Assembly (NCBI GenBank): GCA_019843655.1
Contig: JACDQD010000006.1
Location: 11,586,034-11,650,033, forward strand
Direction: 5' to 3'
Length of the DNA: 64,000 bases
Source: Lethocerus indicus
Lineage: Eukaryota; Arthropoda; Insecta; Hemiptera; Belostomatidae
In this document: piece after piece, positions 46,004 through 58,740 of the stretch
Position numbering within the stretch: position 1 is the first letter of the stretch
Layout of the letters: each line of letters starts with the position of its first letter
The notes under the pieces: model-generated
What the model was told of the DNA's origin: nothing
What the model saw: the letters and a program-made list of their open reading frames with translations, nothing else
Databases searched by the model: none
Made by a program: the position numbers and the translations under genes

Positions 46004-48610
46004 GTAAGGTGTGACGTTGGGGCAAATTATTAAACCCGATTAATTTGAGCAAAAAAAAAACTGAAAAATGTTTCGAATCCGGCATTTCATGCATATTCAA
46101 ACGACCGGGTGCACGACGCAAAATTCCCTTTTTTTTCTGTACGTACGTTGGGCCGGACTCGTTAACGCTCTCTGTAAGCGTGTTGATGGGTTTTTGATGA
46201 AATCCTGTGCATCGTCCGTACACCGAGGTCGCCACCAATTGGAATACCGTCCGGTAGGCGTACGCTAAGCCTAAAAATTACTTTCGAAATTCTCGTGGGG
46301 TCATCGACACTCGGTGGAAATAATTTACAGGTTGTTTTTTCGTTTATAACAACAGTAGCAGAATATCATATAGCCGTGGATACATACAATAATATACAAA
46401 AATTCAAATGGATGTCCATTTCCTTTCTATACTATTCGACGTATCCGCACAAAATTTGGGAAGTATATTCTTACCCCCTAGAAAAAATACTATGGGGGAT
46501 TCCCACCCCCATGAACCTCTTCGCACCCTTTTTAAGTCCGAGTGAGAGCGGTGCTCCGTATTGCTGAAGCATGGTCTGGTACTGTAGGCACCCTCATGAA
46601 TTTGGCTGATTCGGCAATGAAATTGCATTTAAATTTCGGTTACCATCAAAGCACTATATGCAGTATATCCGGTCAGGCTCAAATATTAAGAATTTTCGAT
46701 GTCGCTGTACGTGATTATTATACCACGGTAAACAACATATTTCTTGAAGTCCTTGATCGAACGTTACAGGATTCAAGGCGGAATAACCAACTGATGGGAG
46801 GTAGCTCTGGTGGTTTTAGCTGGTCTTATCAAGGCCCACGACCGCTGGCAAACTAAACGCTTGCCTGAAATTTTCACCACGTTTCATTTCAGTTTCTGGA
46901 TACACATTGAAAAAAAATATTAACGTCACATATGAGAAGATAATTACTTACTGTAACTCTTAATGCCTGTTACTCTGTTTTTAATGCTTGAAATTGGACT
47001 TTTAACCTTCCTGTGAAAATTTTCAACTTGGACTTTTCATCCAGTAGTAATTAAAGTTTATAATAATAAATGAGGTTTATAATTAAAGTTCGCGTTTCGA
47101 TCCGGGTTAGTGCCCCCGGGTCAGAGGATCCCCCCTCAGCTTTCTCTGACAGTAAATCCCGTAATCTCTGTGGGAATAAAACTAAGTGAGAAGTCAGTGG
47201 AAAAGAATTTGGGGAATGAACAAAATTCGGCCCCATATCATGTGACTCTATTAAGAGTTTTTTTGCCCGTTTCGAAGTATTCCGTGCGGGAACGGCATTA
47301 GAGCCTGGGCTATAATAACTGTATGGTTCGCGTTTTTGAGTGACCGAAGATCTAATCGTTCTCCCTATTCAATATCCGCCGCCCGCTTGTGTTGGAGGCG
47401 CTGTCCCCAATTGCCGTAACAATATAATTACACGCGCATTTATCACCTTTTAACGCCCTCCGTATTAAATTTTTTTGCATTATTCTTCTGTCTGAACTTT
47501 TTCATTAACAGTAACAGAGACGTGCTTTGGTTCACACCCATCATTGGTTCCTGTACCACATAATTGTATGTATACGAAAACCATATAGACTCATCGATTA
47601 ACTGAGAAGAAATGAATTTACTAATCCAGGATTATTTCTTATGATTTATTAAGCTGTGGTATTTTGTGTTCATTTATCTGCATTAATTAGGAGCGTTAGT
47701 GTGAAAAGTAATTAGATACATCGCTATGATATATTATGTGCATTTATTTATTGATGTCACTGTGTAACTAATGGTATTTTATATTACTACTGCAATTAGT
47801 CTTATTAATCACATTCGAATTTACACGACAAGTGCCACAGGTCAATATGGAACTGATTGTACCGGTTTCTAGACGAATACGACGTATCGCGTTTGTCAAA
47901 ACACAAATATAACTCTACACGAAACCTTCTAGATTTCCCGTATTTTTTCGGGTCTGGTTCGTCCCCACCTCAGTTCATTACTCCCGGAGAGAATTTCGTG
48001 ACATCACGGATTTCATGGCCAGAGTTGTATTTTGGTTGCCAGACGTCAACAGAAAAAAATCCTGCCGGTCGGTCGGTCGGTCGCACTGCGGTGGTTTCCC
48101 CACAGTCGGGGAGGCGCTTTGCTGAAACGAACCGACTCCTGGTGGAAATCAACGTCCGATATTCGATTGGCGGCAGTAATAAAGGCATTCTCTAAACACG
48201 ATTGCTAACTACGTGGTTTGTTGAAGTATCGATATCATTGATTTTTTATTATTAATATAAAAATATATATCTGTTTGCTCCACGAGGGCTTGGAATCATT
48301 CGTTCAATCTTCCGATTATATTTTTTTGTTTTTTTTGTTCTCACACTGGGGTTGGCTAGAAGTTGAAACAAGTCTAGCATTCGACTAAATCAGAGGACCA
48401 AATTTTTGTATGTATGAGTATGTTGTTTAGCTATACAATAATTACTGGGGAGTGTAAGTCTAATTTTCCCTAAAATTCTCATTAAATATTATATTTTTAT
48501 TGTCAAAGCTGCAAGAAGTTCATGTGCTATGATTTTAACTGGCTCATTTCAATATTCACTATATGTATGATAATATAAATAAATACATATATGTGTATAG
48601 TTTACATACA
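46004..48610. other. non-coding stretch
   Basis: Open frames of 90-104 codons around 46.3-46.9 kb have no domain or splice context. A fourfold GGTC repeat lies at 48065-48082 and a TATCGATA element at 48227-48234. Confidence 0.4.
48227..48234. promoter_or_regulatory. TATCGATA (DRE-type) palindrome
   Basis: An exact TATCGATA, the DREF recognition element in Drosophila, which also contains CGATA bound by BEAF-32. A single 8-mer in 64 kb can be chance. Confidence 0.25.
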
Positions 48611-48613
48611 TAC

Positions 48614-48616
<3 letters not shown>

Positions 48617-48667
<51 letters not shown>
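48617..48667. repeat. (TA)n microsatellite
   Basis: About 51 bp of uninterrupted TA, flanked by CATACATA-type sequence. Confidence 0.95.
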
Positions 48668-48668
<1 letters not shown>

Positions 48669-48770
48669 CACTAGTGTCCAAGTCTGTATATATACATACA
48701 AAGATTGATGTGTTAGTGTAGTGCGGTTTGTGGCTGGCTGTGGTAGTGGCACAACCGGGGACCTTGGGTC

Positions 48771-48783
48771 AGGTCAGTGACCC
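48771..48783 (+). promoter_or_regulatory. perfect IR-1 nuclear-receptor element (EcRE type)
   Basis: AGGTCA-G-TGACCC is an inverted repeat of two AGGTCA-type half-sites with a one-base spacer. This is the arrangement preferred by the insect ecdysone receptor/USP heterodimer. A further overlapping GGGTCA half-site precedes it. It sits just left of a long pyrimidine-rich tract. Confidence 0.45.
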
Positions 48784-48789
48784 CGCCAA

Positions 48790-48905
48790 CTCTCCTCCCT
48801 CCCTCCCACCCTCTCATCCTCCCTCCTTTCCTCTCTCCCTCCCTCCTTTCCTCTCTCCCTCCCTCCCTCCATCCCTCGCCTCGGGCTCCTCTCTCTCCCA
48901 GACTT
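48790..48905. repeat. homopyrimidine tract with a 20-bp perfect tandem repeat
   Basis: The tract is almost purely C and T. Positions 48821-48840 are repeated exactly at 48841-48860. Confidence 0.9.
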
Positions 48906-49001
48906 TCTGCCAGCCTCTGTCTCACTCCCACTCACACATATCCTATTGCTTCGTTCTCCCTCGCACTCACTCCGCATCCTACCGTCTCTCTCCCCCCCCC
49001 C

Positions 49002-50880
49002 TCTCATTCTCTTAATTTAACTCTTTATTTAATTCGAATAAGTATAATATTATACTCCCAGAATACATTAATACAGATTAGATATATATTATTATAATTA
49101 AGACAGTATTTTCTGGGACACTACCTGATACATTCCTGCCCGTATGCGCCAAACAGTATTAATGTCTATATGGATTTTGGGAAGATTGGACGTTCAAATT
49201 CTGTACTCGACTGCTATCGTTTCTTTCAATGCTATTTAAATGTTCTCTAGAAAACTTTCTGATGGACCAGTGAACCATAAATGAAAATAAATACGGGTAT
49301 AAGCGGCACCCGGTGGCCAGCTCAATACTTGTGCAAGTAGTGTAAGCTGTGGTTCATTCGACGGTCCAACCGAATTGTATGTGTATGTATGTATACATAT
49401 ATACGCCTAGATTTACATAAAGTAAAATACACAGGTAATACTGGCGATAACTTTAGATCAAACGATAGTTGAGTGCACTCAACTCCCGAGTTCATAGATG
49501 GGCGGTTTCACGTTCAGATGGGTCCAGTAAGTCCGATTTATTTTTGAGCCGACTTAACGCCGCTGAAATAACTTATCCTTGCGAACCCTGAATTCGGAAT
49601 TTTGAACTTTGTTGCATCCGTTACATGGGGACAGATATTGACGGTTTTTCACGAGCATCACGCTAATTCGGCTTTTATTTGGGAAGTCTCATTTTTTGAA
49701 AGAAAATCACAGTATTCTACTAATTATCCTCATTACACTATGAAAATGAATTATTTTTACAAATAGACATGTCGCGGCACATGTCTATTCCCGTTTTTTC
49801 CGTATGGGATTTGTGTTGTAAAATATGTAACTATATAAGTGTGACTATTTTTCACTGTATCAACTCAATTTTTATAAAATTTCTGACTAAACCTGGATAG
49901 GTCTTTCAGTTTAAACTGGAGACACCTCAAAATTGGCTTTTTCCTTTAACTCGAAAGCAGTAATTGCGCCTCGTTTTGCTTCCGACATTGATGATTTCTT
50001 GAGATATTTGTGAAACGCTGACAGCTGTCATCGGGATGTTATTTTTACCTCCTCGCTCAAAACCTTTGAAAACTCTGAACCCAAAATAGATCTTCTCCTT
50101 GGATTTGTGCGCTGTATGTACTGAACGGGTACTGAATTTAGACGTTCTTGCGATAATACACGTGTATGTGAACACGATAATAATACGTGTATGTAACAGC
50201 ATGCATGAAGATATTAGACCTCATTTAATTATCACCGTTCATTTCCTTAATTCGAGATCTTTCTTGCACCGGTCCTGACAAATTATCATGGTTCACGCAC
50301 GAACTGCAGTGAAATGCAGTGTTATACCACCAAGATAGTAAGCCACTTAATGAGGACCGTGAAGTAAATAAACTGGGCTTCCATGGTACATTCTTTACAT
50401 TCCGGTGTACATCTGAAGTGAATACTTCAATGTAACAATAACAATGTTCTGAAGAAATGTGTCGAATTGTATAAACTAATTAATGTTGCTAAATATTAGA
50501 AATATTGATAGGAATATTATAAAACCAAATAAAATGGGACTAGAATTTAAGTTAAACATATTGTTATTGGACTCAAATAGCACAACCTTGATGTATAAAT
50601 TTCCACCTCCGCCTACCGTTTAGCTAGAGTTCGGCAGCACTGGGCGTTTAAAAATATATGCCTGGCTATGTCAGAAACCTTTGAGAGAATTTTAGTAGAA
50701 ATAGTTCAACCTAAGTAATAGAATAAAATCTTAATTTCATCCGTATTGTTCGACTTAAGTTTCAAAAAGATTACTATATGGTATCTTTTGGCAATTACTT
50801 CATTCTCAGGCTGTTTTAATTTATTCCGGAACGATAACGTTTCTTAACGCATTTATTCTCCAACTCTTGTGTGGCGAGAT
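49002..50880. other. non-coding stretch with p53-type element
   Basis: No exon. It holds the 11-bp perfect inverted repeat at 49762-49789 described separately. The remainder is unremarkable. Confidence 0.4.
49762..49789. promoter_or_regulatory. 11-bp inverted repeat resembling a p53-family response element
   Basis: AATAGACATGT and ACATGTCTATT flank CGCGGC. Within it, AGACATGTCG (49765-49774) and GCACATGTCT (49777-49786) each match the RRRCWWGYYY half-site at nine of ten positions, including the CATG core, with a 2-bp spacer. Confidence 0.4.
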
Positions 50881-51092
50881 TACAGATCAATATGAACTGC
50901 TTCAGGGGGTCTAACCACTGAAGACGGGCCGAGCGCATGTTCCGTAACGTCGGGTTCGGTCTGGACCCCGGGCACAGATGGACTCGCGAGGAGGTTTCTC
51001 ACTATTCTTCCGGAGTCAGTCTTCCGGCTGCTTCGAGCGGACCGTGAGTGGCCGCTCCGGGTCGATGTACTCGACAATACCGGAAGTCGGTG

Positions 51093-51187
51093 TATATAAA
51101 CGTATCAAAATTAGCCGGCTATCATTCTACGATTATGGAATTATGATTTACGCCATTTATTGTTGTTCTAATATTAGGAGACCTTAA
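51093..51187 (+). promoter_or_regulatory. TATA box plus initiator core promoter and short first exon
   Basis: TATATAAA at 51093-51100 lies 31 bp before the A (51124) of TATCATTCTAC, an arthropod-type initiator (TCATTC). This is the classical spacing. The transcript would run 64 nt to the donor CTTAA followed by GTAAGG at 51188. The short leader contains an ATG with an immediate stop (MEL), so it would be a non-coding first exon. A CpG-rich block lies directly upstream (50900-51070) and another downstream (51290-51560). Confidence 0.45.
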
Positions 51188-54100
51188 GTAAGGATTGAAT
51201 AAATGATTAAAATTCATAACAACTGGAGCAGACCAGGATGTGAGTGCGAAATCCCTGGAATATTTTTTACGGTAAATTCTGAAGGAAATATTGGCGTGGG
51301 CCGGCATGGAATGGGCTGGGGCCCCCGTGGGAGGAGCCGGCCGATCGGGGTCAGGGTTGGGCTCGCCTAGGATAACGTCTGGCCGTGTGGCCGGCATTAA
51401 ATTGGTCAGCCTCAACCGCGTCACTTCTCATTACCGCCAGAGCCCTGCCGAGGGCCGACCCGCACCAATATCCTTCTCGGGGTTGTCCGCAACAGTGCCA
51501 CCGTCACAGGGTGAATTACCCCGGCCGAGAATTACGAAACGCGTCTCACTCCCTCAAACAAATAAAGAATGAGGAGATTCGCCCTTATTTTATGGTTTAA
51601 TAAAGGCAGGCACCGATTCGGGCAACTAACCCATTGCTGTAGAGATCTAGAACATAATAATTCTTACCTCAGTGACCATCTTATTATATATAGAGCATTT
51701 TATTAGGAATTACGATTTTGTATCGAAACCTGTAACGTGAATGCTGTTACCTCAAAGCAAAGGTGCGAGAACGCAGATGGTTCTTCATTTACACGAAAAT
51801 GATTCGGCTTAATTGTCACACCGTCAATCAACTTCCCAATGTTACATTGTATATTGGAGTTTCTCCCCTGGGAATTACATAGTTTAATTATAAGGATTTT
51901 CGTTCATTTTTTATTATAATAAATACTTGAAAATGTATACGTTCTAAGTGATGTAGTAGATAAGTTTGGTGAAATTCGAAACACGGGCTAGTCATTATTA
52001 TGTAACTAATCTTTCGACTTTATTAATATTACGTGCATTGATGGGTTATAAACCTCCGTTAGCGGTTTGTATGAATCGAAACGTTGTAAGCATATAATTG
52101 GATTGCATTAACTCAATTTGGTAACAGAGGGCCATTATTTTAGGCCAACATCGATCTCACTTCTCATATTAACTGATACCACTGTTGTGTTCCACAAATA
52201 CAACATATTTCCCTTATTATTTCAATCAATTATCCTCGCGTCCCAATAATAATAAAAGCGCATTTCATGTGGTTACATTAGCCGGTTATGCCAAATTCAT
52301 CATGTGGCAGCTCTACGAACTTGATTAATTCCATTTTCATTTGAATCCATTCGAGATGATGAACTGATAAACTTCGCGTAAATACGGACTTCATTCGGAT
52401 TTGTATTCAATCATTTCAAAGGAATTATAAGTTACTAAATGCAGAACATGTGGGCAAAATTTTGGAATTTATAGTGCGAACACTCAGTAGTATAAAGATG
52501 ATTTTATAGAATTGCAAAATATTTTAGACAATTGAGGTAGCACTTGAGACTCTATCTGTGTGTACTATGATATGACTAACTTTAAGAGCGGTATTGATGA
52601 AGAAGTTACAGTCCACTACTCAACGATAAATTAGTTTTAAAATCTGTCAAGTGGTGCAAGTTGGTTGAATCAAGATAAGGCTGGAGCTCGAAATTAGATT
52701 GTCCATTTCTAAGATTTATTATTTTCCCGATGAATAGGTTTAATATAACCCGGTGGACTACGGGTAATGTGTCCTTCTTAAGTGTAATTTACTCCCAGAC
52801 AACCCAGCTCCTCGTTAATTATTTGAAAGTGAATTGGTCACAGAGTAGAAGTTAGTAGAAAGTGGGTCGGCTTGAAGCTATGGTTCGAAAGGTGGACTAA
52901 TGTCAAAATTGAAAAAAAAAATATATATTCTAAATTTCTAATACTTATTTTACTTTTAGTACGATATTTCTTATGAGATACAAATGCTATGTAATACAGA
53001 GTGTCTGTGATATATTAGGTACTGAATAGTGTCATTAATACTATAATACTGTGAACAGATTAATATTTATGAATTCATACCGCGGTTGCATGTTAATAAA
53101 TTATTATAATAGGTCATCAGTCCAGGGAATTTTCCTTCTTCACTCCTTTGCCAAACAGTTCAGTATGTTGTTACCAACTGAATGATACTGATGATGGTAG
53201 ATAGTTTTTTATCCACGTCTCCATTGGCATCCGTGAAAGATTTGTTCTCATTGTGCCTGGCGATTGGTATTGAAATTAACGCCTGAACCCCACGAATCTT
53301 CGTTAGAGATACTCTCCCTCGATCCCGAGCAAGGAAGATGGCGCCACTAATTTTAGTTTAAGCAGGTTGGTTACTAGATTTGAGCTACGAATTATAATTT
53401 CAAATTCATTCCGGTGCTGCTTTTGTGTCAGCCGCCTTTCATTCTAATTTAATGTTGCAGGCTCAGTCCAAATGAATAGACTCCTCGCTTAGAAAAATTT
53501 CGGAACGAGATCGGCCACAATAAATATTGTAGATTCTTAATAACATATCCCCGGTTTGCGGGGCGGGAAGAAAATGGCCGCTCTGGGAGGTAACTGAGTT
53601 CTGGCAATTCAATAACTTACGTAGAAAATTGTATTAGGGGAGTTGGGGAGTAGGTGGAGGCTCGTCGGCCTTACGTGCGCCCCAAAGATTATAAAGGCCT
53701 GGCACCAGACATGTTTTGTAAAAATTTATTTTTGCACTACCGTAAAGATCACTATATAATTTTCATATTCGGTAGATAATCCTGGAATCTCTTGACGCGT
53801 CCAACAACCGAAATATCAAGTTTATGAAATGCTGGTATACTACTATTATATTCGTTGTTATATCGACAGAGGGGATACTGACGCGGATACCAAAGAAATA
53901 TGTAACAAACTACCGTGGCACGAATCAAGAACTACATAGTTTCTCCAACAGTGTTTTCGATTATTGTCTTTTTTCAGGAATAATAATCTATTCGAATGCA
54001 GGAATTAAACCCAAATTATATTATATGTTAATGTTTTACCAAGGAAATATGAAAATATCGAAATTAGTTTTGGTGTCTTTGGTGGTTTTGGCATTAATTG

Positions 54101-54750
54101 TTATGCCGTGATACTCCCTTATTAAGTATAGATGTTACTGGAAATCTGGTGTTAGGTTGACTTGGTGGAAACAGTTGAACATATTTGGGCGTCAGAGAAA
54201 GAAACGTGACGTTCTATTCCCGTGCTACTGTTCTAAACAGTAAGTGCGTATTCGTGCATGTCTATTGGAGGAGTGAGATACGCTCACGTTCTTTCCATTT
54301 TGTTTGGCCTTACATTCCATTCACTGAAAGATTGATGACTTTTGAGGTTTTTTGTAACTCCAGGAACCCAAAATACCGCAGAACCGAAAACAACAGAATT
54401 CATTCAATATGTATAGTATCCGTCGTTCCAATCTGGTACATCACGAGTAAAACATAATTAAGTGAAATGGTTTATTAGTTATTGGTAATAAATCCAACCC
54501 TAATAATGTCTTTGCGGTATACTCTTCTAACGTTATACAGCTACAAATTGTGTATAGAATATGAAACTATCTATTTCGGCAATTAACTGGGCGATGTCGA
54601 AAGAGTTTATATATCAATCAGAGTTCAGAATCAATACCCAGAGCCGCACATACAACGAAATACGTTTTACAGAAACGTCAGTTGATTAGGTTGGTTATAG
54701 GTAGGACGCCGATGTCCCCTGCCCCCTTCCAATACATAACTCCCCTCACT
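51188..54750. other. non-coding stretch with two YY1-type motifs
   Basis: ATGGCGCCACTAATT at 53338-53352 and AAAATGGCCGC at 53571-53581 lie in otherwise featureless sequence. Open frames near 53.8-54.4 kb are A+T-rich and without domains. Confidence 0.4.
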
Positions 54751-54753
54751 CTT

Positions 54754-54995
<242 letters not shown>

Positions 54996-55170
54996 CCACA
55001 GACACCTCAGCTATCGCTCTCTCTCCCTCACTCATTCCTCCTTATTCTTTTCCGGTCGTTCTATTAGTGGAGTTTTCAGCTCCGGGCCTAAACAAAGGAG
55101 GGTTTAGACGAGTGGTCGCACAGCCGCCCTCCATTACCTACCTCAAAGGCCATTCCACAATCGCGTAGCG

Positions 55171-55202
55171 CGGAGCTCTTTAGCCTTTAAAAGAGAGCTC
55201 CG
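55171..55202. repeat. 9-bp perfect hairpin
   Basis: CGGAGCTCT pairs exactly with AGAGCTCCG across a 14-nt loop, just upstream of the exon candidate ending at 55456. Confidence 0.5.
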
Positions 55203-55300
55203 TATTCGGTCTCGGCGGCCGTTATTCGCTTTGACGGGCGGCTTTGTCTTGCGCGAGGCCGGGGACTCGCCTGTACCGGTGGGAAGGGCTGATGTTGATG

Positions 55301-55456
55301 ATGACGTCTGAGTACGAGAGGATATTGATGCAGGCTGTTAGGTTGGCCAGACTGCGAGTGGTACGACTCGATGCTCTCCTGCCTCACTGCCCCAGTGTGA
55401 CCACCAAGCCCTCCAGAATCTCCAGTCTCCGACTCTCCACTTCCCCTCGTTCCGAG
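55301..55456 (+). CDS. putative coding exon, possible N-terminus
   Basis: The ATG at 55301 (alternatives 55292 and 55298) opens a frame beginning MTSEYERILMQAVRLARLR. It runs 52 codons to the strong donor CCGAG followed by GTAAGTC at 55457, leaving in phase 0. The exon may start at a promoter inside this CpG-rich block or at the acceptor at 55001 after the (TC)n tract. In phase it could be joined to the 62970-63029 exon, also phase 0. The peptide is Leu/Arg-rich, then Ser/Pro-rich, and matches nothing I know. An antisense open frame overlaps, so coding status is uncertain; a non-coding first exon is the main alternative. Confidence 0.3.
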
Positions 55457-57080
55457 GTAAGTCTGGTTCCGCCTACCGGGTTGGCACCACTGCTGCCAGG
55501 CCAGGCCGTACGCCTTCTTTTAGAATTCCCCGCGAAAGACTGGCAGATAACACTTTTCGAATTCCATTTTAATCAGCTAGGTAAAATTCAGGAATGAACA
55601 GACGTGCAGTAAGTGGCCCCGCTCCACCGGGTAGTGTAGCCTCGTCATAGTGGGAGGGTTACGCCAATTAGATCGTTGACCTCCAGCCAGTGCTTTGACC
55701 TTCTCTCTTCTCATTCTGTTGTACTTTCTCATCCGTCTGGTGTTTTTAGCCTGTGTTTTCCACCCCAGTTTCGATATTGTCTCTAGAGCTCGAGATAAAG
55801 ATCTGAAGGTTTCAAAAGGACCGAGACGTGTAATTGCCCGAATTGGGTCAATGGAAATGTGGGGACAATCCCTTCATTATTCACCGGTTCGAACTCTCCC
55901 CCCCCTTTTCCTTCCAGCGTGGCCTACCTCGGCCTTACCCATTTGGTCAACCTCCGCCACGTATAGTGTATTAAAAAACGGTTAGCAAAATACTTGTTCC
56001 ATCTCAGTCACACGAAGGCCACATTTCGTAGTTCGACTACGATAGATGTTGATTAGCATGTTAGTAGGCTTTCAAATTAAGGCAAAAATGCCTCGATCGT
56101 AGAATGGTGGGTTTCAAGCGAGCGTGTAATATGTTGAGCTGAACAACGACTAATCGGTGGGCAGCGATAAAATAGGAGTGAGGTCACCGTAACAATGACT
56201 CCGGTCTAGCAGTTCTGCTTATTATTCAACTAGTTTTCCACTATTAAACTGTCTTACGGAACTTCCCAAAGTATAATATTAGCTTCGGTAATATTAGCTT
56301 ACTGTTTGAACAATAGTGTTCTTTCATGTCACGAATCAGTTTGCTTAATATTTAAAAAAATATTAATTAATTCACTTCCGTATCTTTTTTACATTACGCG
56401 ATTTTAGATGTCCAGATATTCAATTCTTTTGTCATTTATTTACGTGAGGAATATTTTCCATAAATCAGGTTCTAAGCATTAAAATATTTGCGAGTATATA
56501 TTATAAATTCCGTTGTACTTATTTTGATATTTATATTTAATGAGTTTTTGAATTTTAGATAAATAAGGTGTATAATTATGTGCGCCAATAGTATAGAGTT
56601 TAGTAATTGACTCCGATGTGACTAATCCATTACGTAACAATACAATGATGTCTGGCCTTATTTCTCGCTCGCTCACCAATTTTCACAAATAAATAGAATG
56701 CGGGGCATTTGACGGCTTCAGGTAGGCGAAATGTTGGCGTTGCAAGAAGGAAAGAACGACTTTTATAGTGTACGTAAAATGAATTTTATGTTTTAGAAAC
56801 GGTGCGAAGTATTTTATTAGGTTAATTGGTTAGATTAATTCGAATATTGTGCAACTTACCAGTTGTACTTGGGTGGTATTGCCGGGGGCATCGGTGAATT
56901 CATATAAGTCGCCCTAATTGTCTAATTACATTACTACTTACAGTCTTGATCATACATAACTATTATTTTTGATGAATGTTATCCTATCATTATGCAATTA
57001 ATTTACACCAAGTATATAAAAACGAATTAGACGTACGTCTGTTATTTCTAAGATATATACCTTTATTGGTATACTAGATA
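55457..57080. other. non-coding stretch, nothing specific recognised
   Basis: Intron-like sequence. No repeats, RNA genes or further exons could be supported. Confidence 0.4.
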
Positions 57081-57087
57081 TAATATA

Positions 57088-57089
<2 letters not shown>

Positions 57090-57137
<48 letters not shown>
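57090..57137. repeat. (TA)n microsatellite
   Basis: About 48 bp of uninterrupted TA. Confidence 0.95.
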
Positions 57138-57143
<6 letters not shown>

Positions 57144-57367
57144 TAGATGATGAAAAATTCCAGGCTTTTCAAGAATTTGAAACTCATTAATTTTGTGTTG
57201 TTTTCGGTTTGGAAGGTAGGCACTCACCCGATGTAAATTTCTCCACGCTTTCTAGTCGAAACCTTAATATCACTTTTAAAGTATTATACAAATAATAACA
57301 TTTTCTAATACTTTTATGTTCCTGTAGATTAATAACCTGCAAACTCTAATCGATGGAACATTTTTTC

Positions 57368-57406
57368 CACCACTGGGATTCGAACCCGGGATCTGAGTCC
57401 CGAAAT
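57368..57406 (-). mobile_element. tRNA-derived fragment with Pol III B box (SINE-like remnant)
   Basis: On the minus strand GGTTCGAATCC (57386-57376) is a perfect B box / T-loop. It is preceded by GACTCAGATCCCG and followed by CAGTGGTGG, like the 3' half of a tRNA. No A box, anticodon arm or acceptor stem can be assembled from the upstream sequence, so it is not a tRNA gene. A decayed tRNA-related SINE is the best explanation. Confidence 0.45.
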
Positions 57407-58670
57407 CTCTGGTTATATTTGGAACTCCCCTTTAATTATTTATTTTCCTGTTGTTGGTTGTCATATTTATAATGAATTACTTATAACCACAATTGTCGGA
57501 CGAAAGGTTTTCAAACTGGTCTTCAATAATGGCCTTGAATCTTTGAAAATTACCAATTATTTGGACATTGGGTAGTAATTGAGGATGTATATGGGATTGG
57601 TTTGAGATAAGAAACTGAACATTCATGTGGGGTTGCTGAGAACGCGTGGGGATGTTCCCCATCGCTTTGTGTTGGGCAGCAATGGTGGTCACTTGAGACT
57701 GTGCTTTCCCTATTAGTAGGGCCTAGGCTAGGTAAGAGTAGGGCTATGTCTTATTGGCGGTTCGGTCACCACTGGGCACGCCTCCCTAAACCCCTCTCCT
57801 TTCCCTTTGCTATTATAGAATCGGACTATGACCGGTATAGGAGAGATTCCTATTAGATGAAATTGTTCCATTCAAAAGCTGTTTTGACCTCCATTGCTTT
57901 CCTGTTAACTATACTGGTTACTTGAGAGCTACGACAAACCCACTATACCTACATAGATCTACGACAGTCTGGAGACTACCATTGTGTTTTACTGACACAT
58001 TCAATTTATGTTTTTCGAAATCAACGGAATTGTTTGGCAGAATACAGACAGGAGCCTGGCCTATTAAACCATACCGGACAAAATACTGGTATATCAAACA
58101 AAACAACATCTAATGGTATTAGCAAAAGATAATTAAGAATGGTCGTTATTTCTATCTAAATATCTAGCTTCTAGACATCTCGATGCCATCTATAGTAGAC
58201 AACTTTCTTTTTAAGAAGTCATCATTAGAAAACTGCAATGTATGCATTCGGCGAACTGTTTAGTTGGTTTTGTCAAATTATATATTAAGACTAATTATTT
58301 GAGCTTTGATTTCTGCCAGTATATGTTGGGCAGGATGTTACGAGGTTATAGTATGGGGCGGCAGTGCCGCAAGCCACGTGACCCGTCATCGATCCCAGCC
58401 AGTTTGCTCACGGAATCCCGCTCAATGGGTAAAGTCCCCGGAGTGAAGTTCGAAATTGAAATCGGACTAAACACTGAATTGCTCATAATCAGGACTTCGT
58501 TAGTTCACCGACGTTCTTCCACTCGCGGACGGGGAGACTTTTTTAATTTCCAGAACGCGAAGAATTAACCAATATCCAGGTACTTTCAGAGAAAATATAA
58601 CTTGCCTAAAATTATATTTAACCGTCAAAAATAGTAAAACTATCAGCTAGTGTTCTCAGTCTGAACAATG
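57407..58670. other. non-coding stretch
   Basis: GCCACGTGACC (58372-58382), an E-box of the extended type bound by USF/TFE-class factors, is the only motif noted. Confidence 0.35.
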
Positions 58671-58675
58671 TTATT

Positions 58676-58678
<3 letters not shown>

Positions 58679-58735
<57 letters not shown>
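58679..58735. repeat. (TA)n microsatellite
   Basis: About 57 bp of uninterrupted TA, the longest TA run of the window. Confidence 0.95.

Positions 58736-58740
<5 letters not shown>

Noticed and set aside
46542..46856. 104-codon open frame with protein-like composition
   Set aside because: No family recognised, no splice signals linking it to other exons, and length within chance expectation for 64 kb.
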